From contig JANXYH010000082.1 of assembly GCA_025350145.1 (NCBI GenBank), positions 1 to 64,000 of the forward strand: a DNA stretch of 64,000 bases. Direction: 5' to 3'. Origin of the DNA: Burkholderiales bacterium (lineage in GTDB: Bacteria > Pseudomonadota > Gammaproteobacteria > Burkholderiales > Burkholderiaceae_C). Below, piece by piece: positions 1 through 8,689 of this stretch. The notes beneath the pieces were generated by a model. The model worked only from the letters and a program-made list of their open reading frames with translations. It was not told the origin of the DNA and searched no databases. The position numbers were made by a program, and so were the translations under genes. Every line of letters starts with the position of its first letter. Within the stretch, counting starts at the first letter, position 1.

Positions 1-2
1 TG

Positions 3-392
3 TACGACTTCATGGGCCCGGCCCTGGCCGCTGGCGAGCGCCGGCTGCCCACCGATGCTGAACTCCAACGGATGGCTAATCTGGCCACCACGCTCGGCCA
101 GGCTGCCGATCACGCCGCCACGCTCGGCCAGGCCGCCGACAAGGCTCCGGCCCCCTCTTTGCCCTGGACACCGCTGCAAGCCTGGATGTGCCTTGGGGGC
201 CTGCCGATGCTCGCCGGCCTGCGGCGTGGAAGTGGACTGACACCGCCCGCCAAACCCCAATTCGAACTCGCGGCGAACCCCCAACTCGGCCGGTCAGGGT
301 GGTGGTGCGTTGATGGCCTGGCGCGGGCGGTCCGGCATGGCGTACGGGGCGACCAGCGCGCCAGGCCCCGGCAGGCGAAAATGGCGGATTGA
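3..392 (+). CDS. possible 3' end of an unrecognised gene (left edge)
   Basis: This reading frame is open from the window edge to a stop at 390-392, so it may be the C-terminal part of a gene that begins outside. I do not recognise a family. The translated segment carries a short imperfect duplication (TLGQAAD occurs twice, 11 residues apart), mirrored in the DNA by two copies of acgctcggccaggc. The second half is Pro/Arg/Gly-rich and could simply be non-coding GC-rich sequence that happens to stay open. It ends 39 bases before the TolC-like gene on the same strand, so if real it could belong to the same operon or be part of the exported substrate gene; that is a guess. Frame 1 also has a short ORF (55-240) of low-complexity character, which I did not accept. 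Confidence 0.3.
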   Translation, partial: YDFMGPALAAGERRLPTDAELQRMANLATTLGQAADHAATLGQAADKAPAPSLPWTPLQAWMCLGGLPMLAGLRRGSGLTPPAKPQFELAANPQLGRSGWWCVDGLARAVRHGVRGDQRARPRQAKMAD

Positions 393-431
393 CGTTCTGC
401 GGCTCAGGGCCAGATCCATGGATGCGAAGAA

Positions 432-1880
432 GTGAGGACGGCCTTGCGGCCGCTGGCCTGTGGGCTGCTGTTGCTGGTCTTTGGCGCCGTTACACCGGCC
501 CCGGCCCAGGCGCAATCGCTGGTCGATCTTTACCGCGCCGCCGAGGGCGCTGACCCGGCGCTGGTCGGCGCGCAGGCGCTGCGGCGTGCCGCGCAAGAGC
601 GCGTCGTGCAGGCCACCGCAGCCTTGGCGCCCAGCGTCAGCGTCAACGTCACGCGCAACCAGTCGAAGTACTACGAGCCGACCAACCTGGTCACCCCCGA
701 TACGCGCGCGATCGGAAACGAGCAGGCGGTGCTGCAGCTCACGCAGCCGGTGCTCAAGCTGGCCCTGTGGGCGCAGAAGGATCAGGCCAAGGCACAGGCC
801 GAACAGGCGCAGCTACAGGCCGAGCAATCGCGCATCGAAAGCCTGCAGCGCTTCGTCGAGTCGATCTTCGAGATGTTCAAGTCGCGCGACGCGTTGCAGC
901 ACCTGCTGGCGCAGCAGGAGTCCACGGCAGCGCAGCTGGCCTTGGCCCGGCGTGCCTTCACGGTGGGCACGGTGGCGGTCACCGATATGCGTGATGCCCA
1001 GGCCAAAGCCGATGTCGTCGCCACCCAGGCGATCGCTGCGCGACATGACCTGGCGCTGCGCCACCAGGTGGTGGCCGAGCTGGTCGGCCGCCCGGTGCCG
1101 GCATTGCTGGCGCGGGGCATGGTCGACGACCCGCTGCCGGTGCTGGACCACGCCGGCCTGCCGCAGTGGCTGACTGACGGCCTGGCCAGCAGCCCCGCGC
1201 TGCGCCAGGCGCATGCGGGTCTGGAGGCGGCCAGGCACGAGGTGCGCAAGGCGACCTTGGCCCACGCACCGACGGTGGACCTTAACCTCAGCCAAACTGC
1301 GCTGTCGGAGTCGGCCTCGGTCACCAGCACCTTGCGCCGCCGCTCGACGCAGGCCCTGGTGGGGTTGACGCTCAACCTGCCCCTGTTCGCCGGCGGCGCC
1401 ACACAGTCGCGCGTGCGCGAGGCGCTGGCGCTGCAGGAGAAGGCGCAGGCCGATGTCGATTCGGCGCGCCGTACGCTGACGCTCAACCTGCGCCAGCACT
1501 TCACCTCGACGCTGGCTTCAGCCAGCCAGGCCCAGGGCCTGGCGGTGGCGGTGAAGTCGCAGGAGACCGCGCTGCGGGCCAACCGGCGCGGCTACGAAGT
1601 GGGCATGAAGGTGGGCGCCGAGGTGCTGGATGCGCAGACCAAGCTGTTCGAGGCCAGACGCGACCTCTCCCGCGCGCGCTATGACGCCTGGCTGTCGTAC
1701 ATCAAGCTGCGCTGTGCCGCCGGCGTGGTGGCCGAAGCCGACCTGGCGCGCCTGGACGCTCTGCTGCTGCCGCTGAATCCGCCGCTGGCACTGGACGCCG
1801 AGGTGCTGAACCCCAGCGCCGCGCCAGCGCTGCCGCAGGTGCCGCCCGGGGCCGAACCCGTGCCGGCCAAACTGCCATGA
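432..1880 (+). CDS. TolC-family outer-membrane efflux/secretion channel
   Basis: Predicted outer-membrane factor of 482 residues that would form the trimeric outer-membrane duct and periplasmic tunnel of an exporter. It begins with a cleavable signal peptide (hydrophobic run ending APAQAQS, about residue 28) and has the duplicated, Ala/Gln-rich coiled-coil layout of the family: two blocks of long helices separated near residue 265. The GTG at 432 is the only good start in frame; the nearby ATGs at 418 and 422 are in other frames. The last ~50 residues are Pro-rich and extend past the usual barrel/helix core. The stop overlaps the next start (ATGA), so it is coupled to the HlyD-like gene. Family assignment is firm; the specific partner set is inferred from the operon. 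Confidence 0.88.
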   Translation: MRTALRPLACGLLLLVFGAVTPAPAQAQSLVDLYRAAEGADPALVGAQALRRAAQERVVQATAALAPSVSVNVTRNQSKYYEPTNLVTPDTRAIGNEQAVLQLTQPVLKLALWAQKDQAKAQAEQAQLQAEQSRIESLQRFVESIFEMFKSRDALQHLLAQQESTAAQLALARRAFTVGTVAVTDMRDAQAKADVVATQAIAARHDLALRHQVVAELVGRPVPALLARGMVDDPLPVLDHAGLPQWLTDGLASSPALRQAHAGLEAARHEVRKATLAHAPTVDLNLSQTALSESASVTSTLRRRSTQALVGLTLNLPLFAGGATQSRVREALALQEKAQADVDSARRTLTLNLRQHFTSTLASASQAQGLAVAVKSQETALRANRRGYEVGMKVGAEVLDAQTKLFEARRDLSRARYDAWLSYIKLRCAAGVVAEADLARLDALLLPLNPPLALDAEVLNPSAAPALPQVPPGAEPVPAKLP

Positions 1881-3625
1881 ATCCGCAGCCGCAGCCGAAC
1901 CCAGACGAAGCCGCGCCCGACGAACTGGCCGTCGCGCTGGCGGCCTGGCGTGAAAGGCTAGCAGCCGCTGGCACCCGCTGCACCGCAGTGGCGCTGGTGC
2001 CCGATCCGCCGGCCGTTGGCGTGCCTTTCGACGCGGCCGTAGAAGCGGCGGTACACGAGACCTGGCTGCGCCTGCAGCAGCGTGTCGACGACGAGCGCCC
2101 GGTGGCGTTGGAGCGGGTGGCAATTCCGCAGGCCGGCGGCGTACACCTGCTGATGGCGGCGCGATTCGGTTATGGCCAGGGGCAGAAGGCGACACTCGGC
2201 CTGTGCCTGCCGGCGCCGCATGGCGAGCGCGTGGTGCAGGCGGTGCTGTTCGGCCTGGCCAGCCTGCAGTGGGCATTGACCGAGCATCAGCAGACGGCTT
2301 TGCGGCGTGGCATGCACCTGCTGGAGGTGCTGGGCCATGTCGAATCGCAGTCGGGTGCGCGCGCCGCAGCGCAGGAATGGGTCAACCGCACCGCAGCTTG
2401 GGCGCGCGCTGCTGCGCCCGGCGCCGCGCCGCTGACGCTGGCCTTGTTCGATGCCAGCGGCAGCGCGCCGCGCTGGTGGGTGGGCGCCGATACGGCCTGG
2501 GCGCAGAAGGCCTCGCCGGCAGTGCTGGAAGCCGGCGAGCAGGCCCAGCGTGCGCTGGCCGCGCTGCGCGAGGTGCAGGAAGGCGCCTGGTGGGCCGTGC
2601 CAATGTTGCACCAGGGCCGGCCGGTGGCGGTGTTGGTGGCGCGCGGCGAGGCGGCCGCGTGTACGCCCGAGGTCTTGCGTGTGCTGCGCGCCAGCCTTGC
2701 GCTGGTCGAGCCGCTGCTGCGCCAGTGGCGGCTGGCCGAGCGGTCGCTGCCGCTGCATGCCTTGGATGCACTGCGCCATCTGCTGACTCAGCTGACGCGC
2801 GCGCGAGACAACGGCCATCTGAGCTGGAAACTGAGCGCTCTCGGCCTGCTGCTGGCCGGCATCATGCTGTTCGCGATCCCGATGGACGAACGCGTCACCG
2901 CGCCGGTGGTCATAGAAGGCCAGACCCGCCAGTTGGTCAGCGCGCCATTTGAAGGCTTCGTCGCCACGGTGCGCGTGCGGCCGGGCGCGGTGGTCGCGGC
3001 CGGCCAAGAGCTGCTGGCCTTGGACACGCGCGAGCTGCAGGTCGAGCAAACGAAGTACAGCGGCGAAGAAGAACAGGTGGCCGCCAAGCTGCGCCAGGCC
3101 ATGGCCGACCACGACGCCGCCGCGCTGGCGCTGGCCGCCAGCCAACTGCAGTCGGCGCGTGCGCAGCTGGGCCTGGTTCGCGCCAAGCTGGCGCGCGCCA
3201 GCGTCGCCGCGCCGGTGGCCGGATTGGTGGTCAGCGGCGACTGGAGCCAGCAGCTCGGCGCACCGGTCGAATCGGGCAAGCAACTGTTCGAAATCGCTTC
3301 CAGCGGCGCCTACCGGGTGGCGCTGCACGTGGCCGACCAAGACATCGCGCGCGTGCAGGCCGGCCAGCACGGTGCGCTGCGCCTGGCCGGCGTGCCGCAT
3401 CAGACCTATGCGTTCCAGCTGGCGCTGGTCACCGCCACCGCGTCGGTGCAGGACTCAAACAACGGCTTTCGCGTCGAAGCCGCCTGGGACGACGCAGTGC
3501 CCACGCTCAGCCCCGGCATGCAGGGTGTCGGCAAGATCGTGGTCGGGCGGGCCAACCTGTTCACCATCGCCACGCGCAGCTCGATCGACTGGCTGCGCAT
3601 GAAGTGGTGGAGCTGGTGGTTCTAG
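1877..3625 (+). CDS. HlyD-family adaptor with large cytoplasmic N-terminal region (GAF-like)
   Basis: Inner-membrane-anchored periplasmic adaptor of 582 residues. Residues 1-315 are soluble, alpha/beta and Ala-rich; the region around 160-285 resembles a GAF-type sensory domain, although I can only judge this by eye. A single transmembrane segment lies near 319-334. The periplasmic part begins with a lipoyl/barrel-sandwich half (TAPVVIEGQTRQLVSAP), has a short coiled-coil hairpin (about 385-440), the second lipoyl half (VAAPVAGLVVSGDW) and a beta-barrel region. A normal HlyD has only a short cytoplasmic tail, so the N-terminal extension is unusual and may sense a ligand or contact the SecA-like ATPase (inference). 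It starts in an ATGA overlap with the TolC gene and its stop overlaps the next gene. The C-terminus is Trp-rich (WWSWWF). Confidence 0.85.
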   Translation: MNPQPQPNPDEAAPDELAVALAAWRERLAAAGTRCTAVALVPDPPAVGVPFDAAVEAAVHETWLRLQQRVDDERPVALERVAIPQAGGVHLLMAARFGYGQGQKATLGLCLPAPHGERVVQAVLFGLASLQWALTEHQQTALRRGMHLLEVLGHVESQSGARAAAQEWVNRTAAWARAAAPGAAPLTLALFDASGSAPRWWVGADTAWAQKASPAVLEAGEQAQRALAALREVQEGAWWAVPMLHQGRPVAVLVARGEAAACTPEVLRVLRASLALVEPLLRQWRLAERSLPLHALDALRHLLTQLTRARDNGHLSWKLSALGLLLAGIMLFAIPMDERVTAPVVIEGQTRQLVSAPFEGFVATVRVRPGAVVAAGQELLALDTRELQVEQTKYSGEEEQVAAKLRQAMADHDAAALALAASQLQSARAQLGLVRAKLARASVAAPVAGLVVSGDWSQQLGAPVESGKQLFEIASSGAYRVALHVADQDIARVQAGQHGALRLAGVPHQTYAFQLALVTATASVQDSNNGFRVEAAWDDAVPTLSPGMQGVGKIVVGRANLFTIATRSSIDWLRMKWWSWWF

Positions 3626-5796
3626 TGCCAGCGCTGTTCTCCGAACATTGGCACGCGGTGCGCTTCCTGCGTCCGCGCTTGCGCGACGGCGTTCAACCGC
3701 TGTTTCGCCGCCTGCGCGGCCAGACCTCGGTGCTGCTGCAGGATCCGCTGACCGGCCGCTTCCACCGGCTGACGCCGCAGGTCTGGCGCGTGGTCGCGCT
3801 GCTCGACGGCCAGCGCACGCTGGACGAGGTCTGGGCCGCCGCTGCGGCCGACCCGGTGGCGCAAGACGAAGCCGTGATCACCCAGCAGCAGCTGGTGCAG
3901 CTGATGGGCTCGCTCTACAGCAACGACCTGCTGCAGTCGCAGGTCTCGCCCGACGCCGACGAGGTGCTGGAGCGCTGGCGCAAGCAGCGCCGCGCCGAGC
4001 TGCGCCAGAACTGGCTCAACCCCTTGAGCCTGAAGCTGCCGATGCTGTACCCCGACGCCTGGTTCGAGCGCCATGCGGCCTTCGCGCAGCGGCTGTTCTC
4101 GTGGCCGGTGCTGTTGCTGTGGGCGGCGCTGGTACTGCCATCGGCCTACCTGGCCTGGCAGCATTGGCGCGAGCTGACCGAGAACCTGTCCGACCGCGTG
4201 CTGTCAGGCAGCAACCTGTTGCTGCTGTGGCTGGTCTATCCGCTGGCCAAGGCGATCCACGAGACCGCGCATGGCCTGGCGGTCAAGGCCTGGGGCGGCA
4301 CGGTGCGCGAGATCGGGCTGATGTTCATCCTGTTCACGCCGGTGCCCTATGTCGACGCCACCTCGTCGTACCGCTTCGAGTCAAAGTGGCGGCGCGCGAT
4401 GGTGGCCGCTGCGGGCATCTTCGCCGAACTGGCGCTGGGCGCGGTGGCGCTGCAGCTGTGGCTGCAGGCGCAGCCGGGCATCGTCACTGCGGTGGCCTTC
4501 AACCTGGTGCTGATCGCCGGCTTCTCGACTCTGGTGGTCAATGGCAACCCGCTGATGCGCTACGACGGCTATTTCGTGTTGAGTGACCTGGTCGAGATCC
4601 CCAACCTCGCGCAGCGCTGCACCCAGTACTGGACCTACCTGTTCGACCGCTACATGCTGGGAGCACAGGAGGCCCATGCGCCGGTGGGCAGCGAGCGTGA
4701 GCGGGCCTGGCTGCTGGTCTACGGCGCGGTCGCTCCGGTCTACCGGCTTTCGGTGTCCATCGGGCTGATCTGGTTCATCGCCGGCCAGTACTTTTGGGTC
4801 GGCATCATGGTCGCCGCCGTCGGCGCCTGGACCAGCCTGGTCTTGCCGCTGTGGCGCGGCTGGCGCCACATCGCCGAGAGCCCGGCGCTGGCGCGCAAGC
4901 GCAGTTGGGCCCGCTGGCGCATCGGTGTGCTGATGGCCGTGCTGGGCCTTGGGCTGTTCGCGTTGCCGGCGCCGTTCTACGCGGTGCATCAGGGCGTGCT
5001 ATGGCTGCCCGACGAGGCGATGCTGCGCGCCCCGGTCAACGCCCATGTGGCCGGCGCCGCGCCCGGCGTGCGCAGCGGCGCGGCGGTGGCCGCCGACGTA
5101 CCGCTGGTGCAGTTGGACAGCATCACCGCGGTGGCCGAACTGGGCAGCGCGGCGGCCGAGGTCGAGCAGACCCGCGCCCAGCTGCGCCAGGCCGAGGTCG
5201 ACGACCCGGTGCGCGCGCAGTCGCTGCGCGCCGAACTGCAGGGCCGGCTGGCCAAGCTGGCCCTGCAGCAGCGCCGCGTCGATGCGCTCGAACTGCGCTC
5301 GCAGGTGGCCGGGCGCTGGGTGCCCAGCGGCGGCAGCGAGCTGGCCGGCCGCTTCGTCAAGCGCGGCGACCTGCTCGGCGTGACCGTGCCCGGCCCCGCC
5401 ACGCTGGTGCGCAGCGCGGTGACGCAGGACGACCTGGACCTGATCGCCCAGCGCGCCCGCCTGGCGACGATCAGCGCCCAGGTGCGCCTGCCGCACGGCG
5501 AGATCATCGGCGCCGAGCTGGCGCGCGCCATCGGCGGCGGCGAGCAGTTGCTGGTGTCGCCGGCGCTGGGCACCGCCGGCGGTGGCGAGATCGCGGTCGA
5601 CCCGCAGGACGGCCAGGGCACCAAGCCGCTGCACCGGGTGTTCGACCTCGAACTCGTGCTGGCGCATGCGCCGCGCAGCGTGCCGCAAGTGTTCGGCAAC
5701 CGCGTGATGGTGCGCTTCGACCTTGGCGCCACGCCGCTGGGCTGGCAATGGCTGTTGCGCCTGCGCCAGCTGTTCCTGGCCCAGATGAGCGTGTGA
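3625..5796 (+). CDS. PqqD-like/M50 metallopeptidase-like membrane protein with C-terminal lipoyl-like region
   Basis: Polytopic inner-membrane protein of about 723 residues. Residues 30-105 look like a PqqD-type winged-helix domain (disordered-then-RLTPQVWRVVALLDG pattern). Membrane segments follow from about 160. The site-2-protease signature is intact: HETAH at 212-216 supplies the zinc-binding His/Glu set, and NPLMRYDG at about 308-315 supplies the third ligand. After about residue 440 come membrane spans and then a periplasmic lipoyl/barrel-sandwich region with a helical insert (EVEQTRAQLRQAEV), as in HlyD-type adaptors. The ORF track starts at 3604, but the GTG at 3625 gives a one-base TAGTG overlap like the rest of the operon, so I prefer it. 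The role could be substrate processing, or the inner-membrane element of the exporter without proteolysis; the sequence does not decide. Confidence 0.8.
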   Translation: MPALFSEHWHAVRFLRPRLRDGVQPLFRRLRGQTSVLLQDPLTGRFHRLTPQVWRVVALLDGQRTLDEVWAAAAADPVAQDEAVITQQQLVQLMGSLYSNDLLQSQVSPDADEVLERWRKQRRAELRQNWLNPLSLKLPMLYPDAWFERHAAFAQRLFSWPVLLLWAALVLPSAYLAWQHWRELTENLSDRVLSGSNLLLLWLVYPLAKAIHETAHGLAVKAWGGTVREIGLMFILFTPVPYVDATSSYRFESKWRRAMVAAAGIFAELALGAVALQLWLQAQPGIVTAVAFNLVLIAGFSTLVVNGNPLMRYDGYFVLSDLVEIPNLAQRCTQYWTYLFDRYMLGAQEAHAPVGSERERAWLLVYGAVAPVYRLSVSIGLIWFIAGQYFWVGIMVAAVGAWTSLVLPLWRGWRHIAESPALARKRSWARWRIGVLMAVLGLGLFALPAPFYAVHQGVLWLPDEAMLRAPVNAHVAGAAPGVRSGAAVAADVPLVQLDSITAVAELGSAAAEVEQTRAQLRQAEVDDPVRAQSLRAELQGRLAKLALQQRRVDALELRSQVAGRWVPSGGSELAGRFVKRGDLLGVTVPGPATLVRSAVTQDDLDLIAQRARLATISAQVRLPHGEIIGAELARAIGGGEQLLVSPALGTAGGGEIAVDPQDGQGTKPLHRVFDLELVLAHAPRSVPQVFGNRVMVRFDLGATPLGWQWLLRLRQLFLAQMSV

Positions 5797-7826
5797 TGGT
5801 GGCCGCCGAGATGGTCTTCGATGGCAGCCTGCCGCGGCGGCTGGCCGGCAGCGGCTTTTGCCGCGCCGACAGCCTGCGCGACGAGCGCGCCGCGCCGCGC
5901 GACGCCGCGCTCGATCGCGCCTGGCAGCGCGTGCGGGCACAGTTCGCGGTGCGGCGAGCCCCGCAGCGGCATGTCGAGCGCCTGCACCGGCGGGTGCAGG
6001 CCACTGCGGCCGATCTGGCGGCGCTGGGCGATCAGGCGCTTCGTGACCGCTTCGACGCAGCGTCCCGGGCGCTGGGCTGCGAGGTCGCGCGCGATGCGCT
6101 GCTGGCGCCGGTTCTGGCCTGTTTGGGCGAGGCCTGCCGCCGCCTGCTTGGCTTGGCCCCGCATGGCGTCCAGTACCTGGGTGCCCAGGTGCTGCTGCAG
6201 GGCCGGCTGGCCGAGATGAACACCGGCGAGGGCAAGACCCTGGTGGCCGCGCTGGCGGCCTGCGTGATGGCGGCCAGCGGTGCTGCGGTACACGTGGTCA
6301 GCACCAACGACTACCTGGCCGAGCGCGACAGCCACGAGATGGGGCCGCTGTACCGCTTCTTCGGCCTCGGCTGCAGCTTCGTCAAGGGCGGCATGGAGCC
6401 GCAGGACAGGCGCCAGAGCTACGCCCACGCGGTGTGCTATGTCGCTGGCAAGGAGCTGGTGTTCGACTACCTCAAGGACCGTCTGGCCGGCCACGGCCTG
6501 CTGCCGACGCGCGTGAGCCTGCTGCAGCAGCTGGGCAGCGACGCCGAGGGCGGCGCGGCGCCGCTGATCCCGGCGCTGCACTTTGCGATCGTCGACGAGG
6601 CCGACAGCGTGCTGATCGACGAAGCGCGCACGCCAATGATCCTGTCGCGGCAGGCGCCCGGCCTGCACGAACAAGCGCTGCTGGTCTGGGCGATCGCCAA
6701 TGCGCGCACGCTAAAGCCGGTGCTGCACTACACCATCGACCACCAGCGCCGCGTCGACCTGAGGCCCGCTGCGTTGGCGGCCTGTACGCCGCTGCCCGAG
6801 GGCGTGGCGCCGATGTGGCAGTCACGCGCCTGGCGCGAGATGATCCTGCAGCAAGCGCTGACCGCGCTGCACCTGTTCGAGCGCGACCACCACTACATCA
6901 TCGCCGAAGGCAAGGTGCAGATCGTCGACGAGAGTACCGGCCGGGTGATGGCCGACCGATCATGGGAGCAGGGCCTGCACCAGCTGATCGAGGTGAAGGA
7001 AGGGCTGCAGACCACCGACGGCCGCGAGACACTGGCGCGCATGACCTTCCAGCGCTTCTTCCGCCGCTACTACCTGCTGGCCGGCCTGACCGGCACCGCA
7101 GCCGAGGCGGCTCGCGAGATGCGCGCGGTCTACCTGCTGGCGGTGACGCGGGTGCCGCCCAACCGCCCGTCGCGGCGGCGGCGGCTGCGCGACAGCGCCT
7201 GGCCCGACGACGTGGCGCGCTGGCAGGCGGTGGTGACGGACGCCTTGACCGCCAGCGCGCGCGGCCAGCCGGTGCTGGTCGGCACGCGCAGCGTCGAGGC
7301 TTCGGAACGCGTGGCGGCCGAGTTCGATGCGCGGGGCGCGCCGCACGTGGTGCTGAATGCGCGCCAAGACGCCGAGGAAGCGCGCGTCGTCGCGGCTGCC
7401 GGCGAGGCTGGCCGCTTGACCATCGCCACCAACATGGCAGGGCGCGGCACCGACATCAAACTCAGCGCGGCGGCGCGCGCGGCGGGCGGGCTGCATGTGA
7501 TCCTGACCGAGTTCCATGAGTCGCCGCGGGTTGATCGCCAATTGTTCGGCCGCAGCGGGCGCCAGGGCGACGGCGGCTCGGCGCGCGCCATCGTCAGCAT
7601 CGGCGACGGCCTGTTCCGCGCCCAGCCGCGCTGGCTGATGCGGCTGGCGGCGCGCAGCCACGGCTACAGCCACGGCCTCGGCCTACTGCAAGCCTGGCTG
7701 CTGCATCGCCTGGTGGCGCAGGCCCAGGCGGGTGCCGAACGGGCGGCGCGGCGTGGGCGCCTGCAGACCTTGAAACAAGACCGTGAACTCAGCCGCACCA
7801 TCGGCTTTGCCGGCAGGGTGATATGA
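5796..7826 (+). CDS. shortened SecA-like translocation ATPase
   Basis: Cytoplasmic ATPase of 676 residues related to SecA (usual length about 850-930). Motor motifs are intact: Walker A MNTGEGKT (141-148), VVSTNDYLAERD (167-178), Walker B/DEAD VDEADSVLIDEARTP (266-280), a GLHQLIEVKEG block (393-403), GQPVLVGTRSVEASE (490-504), NMAGRGTDIKL (546-556) and QLFGRSGRQGD (582-592). The segment matching the preprotein cross-linking domain is short, and only about 70 residues follow the second motor domain, so most of the helical scaffold/wing region and the C-terminal zinc/SecB-binding tail are missing. This is therefore not the housekeeping SecA. The ATG at 5796 overlaps the previous stop (TGATG). 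The longer track ORF from 4794 is a GC-rich shadow upstream of this start. Likely role: motor for the adjoining export apparatus (inference). Confidence 0.87.
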   Translation: MVAAEMVFDGSLPRRLAGSGFCRADSLRDERAAPRDAALDRAWQRVRAQFAVRRAPQRHVERLHRRVQATAADLAALGDQALRDRFDAASRALGCEVARDALLAPVLACLGEACRRLLGLAPHGVQYLGAQVLLQGRLAEMNTGEGKTLVAALAACVMAASGAAVHVVSTNDYLAERDSHEMGPLYRFFGLGCSFVKGGMEPQDRRQSYAHAVCYVAGKELVFDYLKDRLAGHGLLPTRVSLLQQLGSDAEGGAAPLIPALHFAIVDEADSVLIDEARTPMILSRQAPGLHEQALLVWAIANARTLKPVLHYTIDHQRRVDLRPAALAACTPLPEGVAPMWQSRAWREMILQQALTALHLFERDHHYIIAEGKVQIVDESTGRVMADRSWEQGLHQLIEVKEGLQTTDGRETLARMTFQRFFRRYYLLAGLTGTAAEAAREMRAVYLLAVTRVPPNRPSRRRRLRDSAWPDDVARWQAVVTDALTASARGQPVLVGTRSVEASERVAAEFDARGAPHVVLNARQDAEEARVVAAAGEAGRLTIATNMAGRGTDIKLSAAARAAGGLHVILTEFHESPRVDRQLFGRSGRQGDGGSARAIVSIGDGLFRAQPRWLMRLAARSHGYSHGLGLLQAWLLHRLVAQAQAGAERAARRGRLQTLKQDRELSRTIGFAGRVI

Positions 7827-8680
7827 AACGACGACAACAACGACGGTGCGGGATCGCGGCGCTTGCCGCCTGGAGCCTGCTGGGGCCGGCGGCCGCTGCG
7901 CAGTTCGATTGCATGATCGAGCCGGCCCAGTGGGTCGAGGTGCGCAGCCCGGTGGTCGGCCTGATCGAGCGCGTACACGTGGCGCGCGGCCAGAGCATCC
8001 GCCGTGGCGAGCTGCTGGTGAGCATAGAGTCCAGCCTGGAGCTCAGCGCCGAGCAGACCGCGCGCTACAAGGCGCAGACGGTGGGCGCGCAGCAGCAGGC
8101 CCAGGCCAAGGTCGAGGTCTCGCGCGCCAAGTCGCAACGCATGCAGGCCTTGTTCGACGAGGAGTTCGTCTCCGGCCAGGCGCGCGACGATGCCCAGGCC
8201 GAGTACCAGCAGGCGCAGAGCGAGTTGCTCAGCGCGCAGGAGAACAACCGCATGGCCCAGCTCGAGCACCAGCAGGCCAAAGACCAGGTGCAGCGGCGCG
8301 TGTTGCGCAGCCCTTTCGACGGCGTGGTGGTCGAGCAGTATCTGTACCCGGGCTCGCTGGTCGACACCGGCGAGAGCAAGAAGCCGATCCTGAAGATCGC
8401 CCAGACCCATCCGCTGGTGGTGCGCGCCGTCGTTCCCTACCGCTACTACCCGAAAATCAAGCAGGGCGGCGGCGTGCATGTGCTGCCCGAGCCACCGTTC
8501 AACGTGGGCGCGGTGGCCGACATCGCGGCGCGGATCCAGACGGTTGACCGGGTGATCGACCCCGCGGCCGGCACCTTCGGCGTGCATGTCAGCCTGGACA
8601 ACGGCCGCCAGCAACTGCCTGGCGGCATCCGCTGCACGTTGCGCATCGACGGCATCGACGATTTGCCGGCGAGGAAGTAG
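7823..8680 (+). CDS. periplasmic adaptor (membrane-fusion protein, HlyD/RND type)
   Basis: Secreted adaptor of 285 residues: signal peptide ending near AAAAQF, first lipoyl half (EVRSPVVGLIERVHVARGQ), a coiled-coil hairpin at about 65-150 (Gln/Ala/Glu-rich), second lipoyl half (RSPFDGVVVEQYLYPG) and a beta-barrel domain ending in an ordinary C-terminus. It is short compared with RND adaptors (about 350-400) and lacks a clear membrane-proximal domain. A Cys at about residue 31 (QFDC) lies just after the predicted cleavage and does not fit a lipobox. It starts in an ATGA overlap with the SecA-like gene and is the last gene of the operon. It would link the inner-membrane components to the TolC-like duct. 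Having two different adaptors in one operon is unusual. Confidence 0.86.
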   Translation: MKRRQQRRCGIAALAAWSLLGPAAAAQFDCMIEPAQWVEVRSPVVGLIERVHVARGQSIRRGELLVSIESSLELSAEQTARYKAQTVGAQQQAQAKVEVSRAKSQRMQALFDEEFVSGQARDDAQAEYQQAQSELLSAQENNRMAQLEHQQAKDQVQRRVLRSPFDGVVVEQYLYPGSLVDTGESKKPILKIAQTHPLVVRAVVPYRYYPKIKQGGGVHVLPEPPFNVGAVADIAARIQTVDRVIDPAAGTFGVHVSLDNGRQQLPGGIRCTLRIDGIDDLPARK

Positions 8681-8689
8681 GACTTGCTC

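Noticed and set aside
4794-5795. N-terminal third of the 1010-aa track ORF ending in the SecA-like protein
   Set aside because: It is antiregister to the M50 gene, Ala/Arg/Gly-rich and without family features; the SecA similarity begins after ATG 5796.
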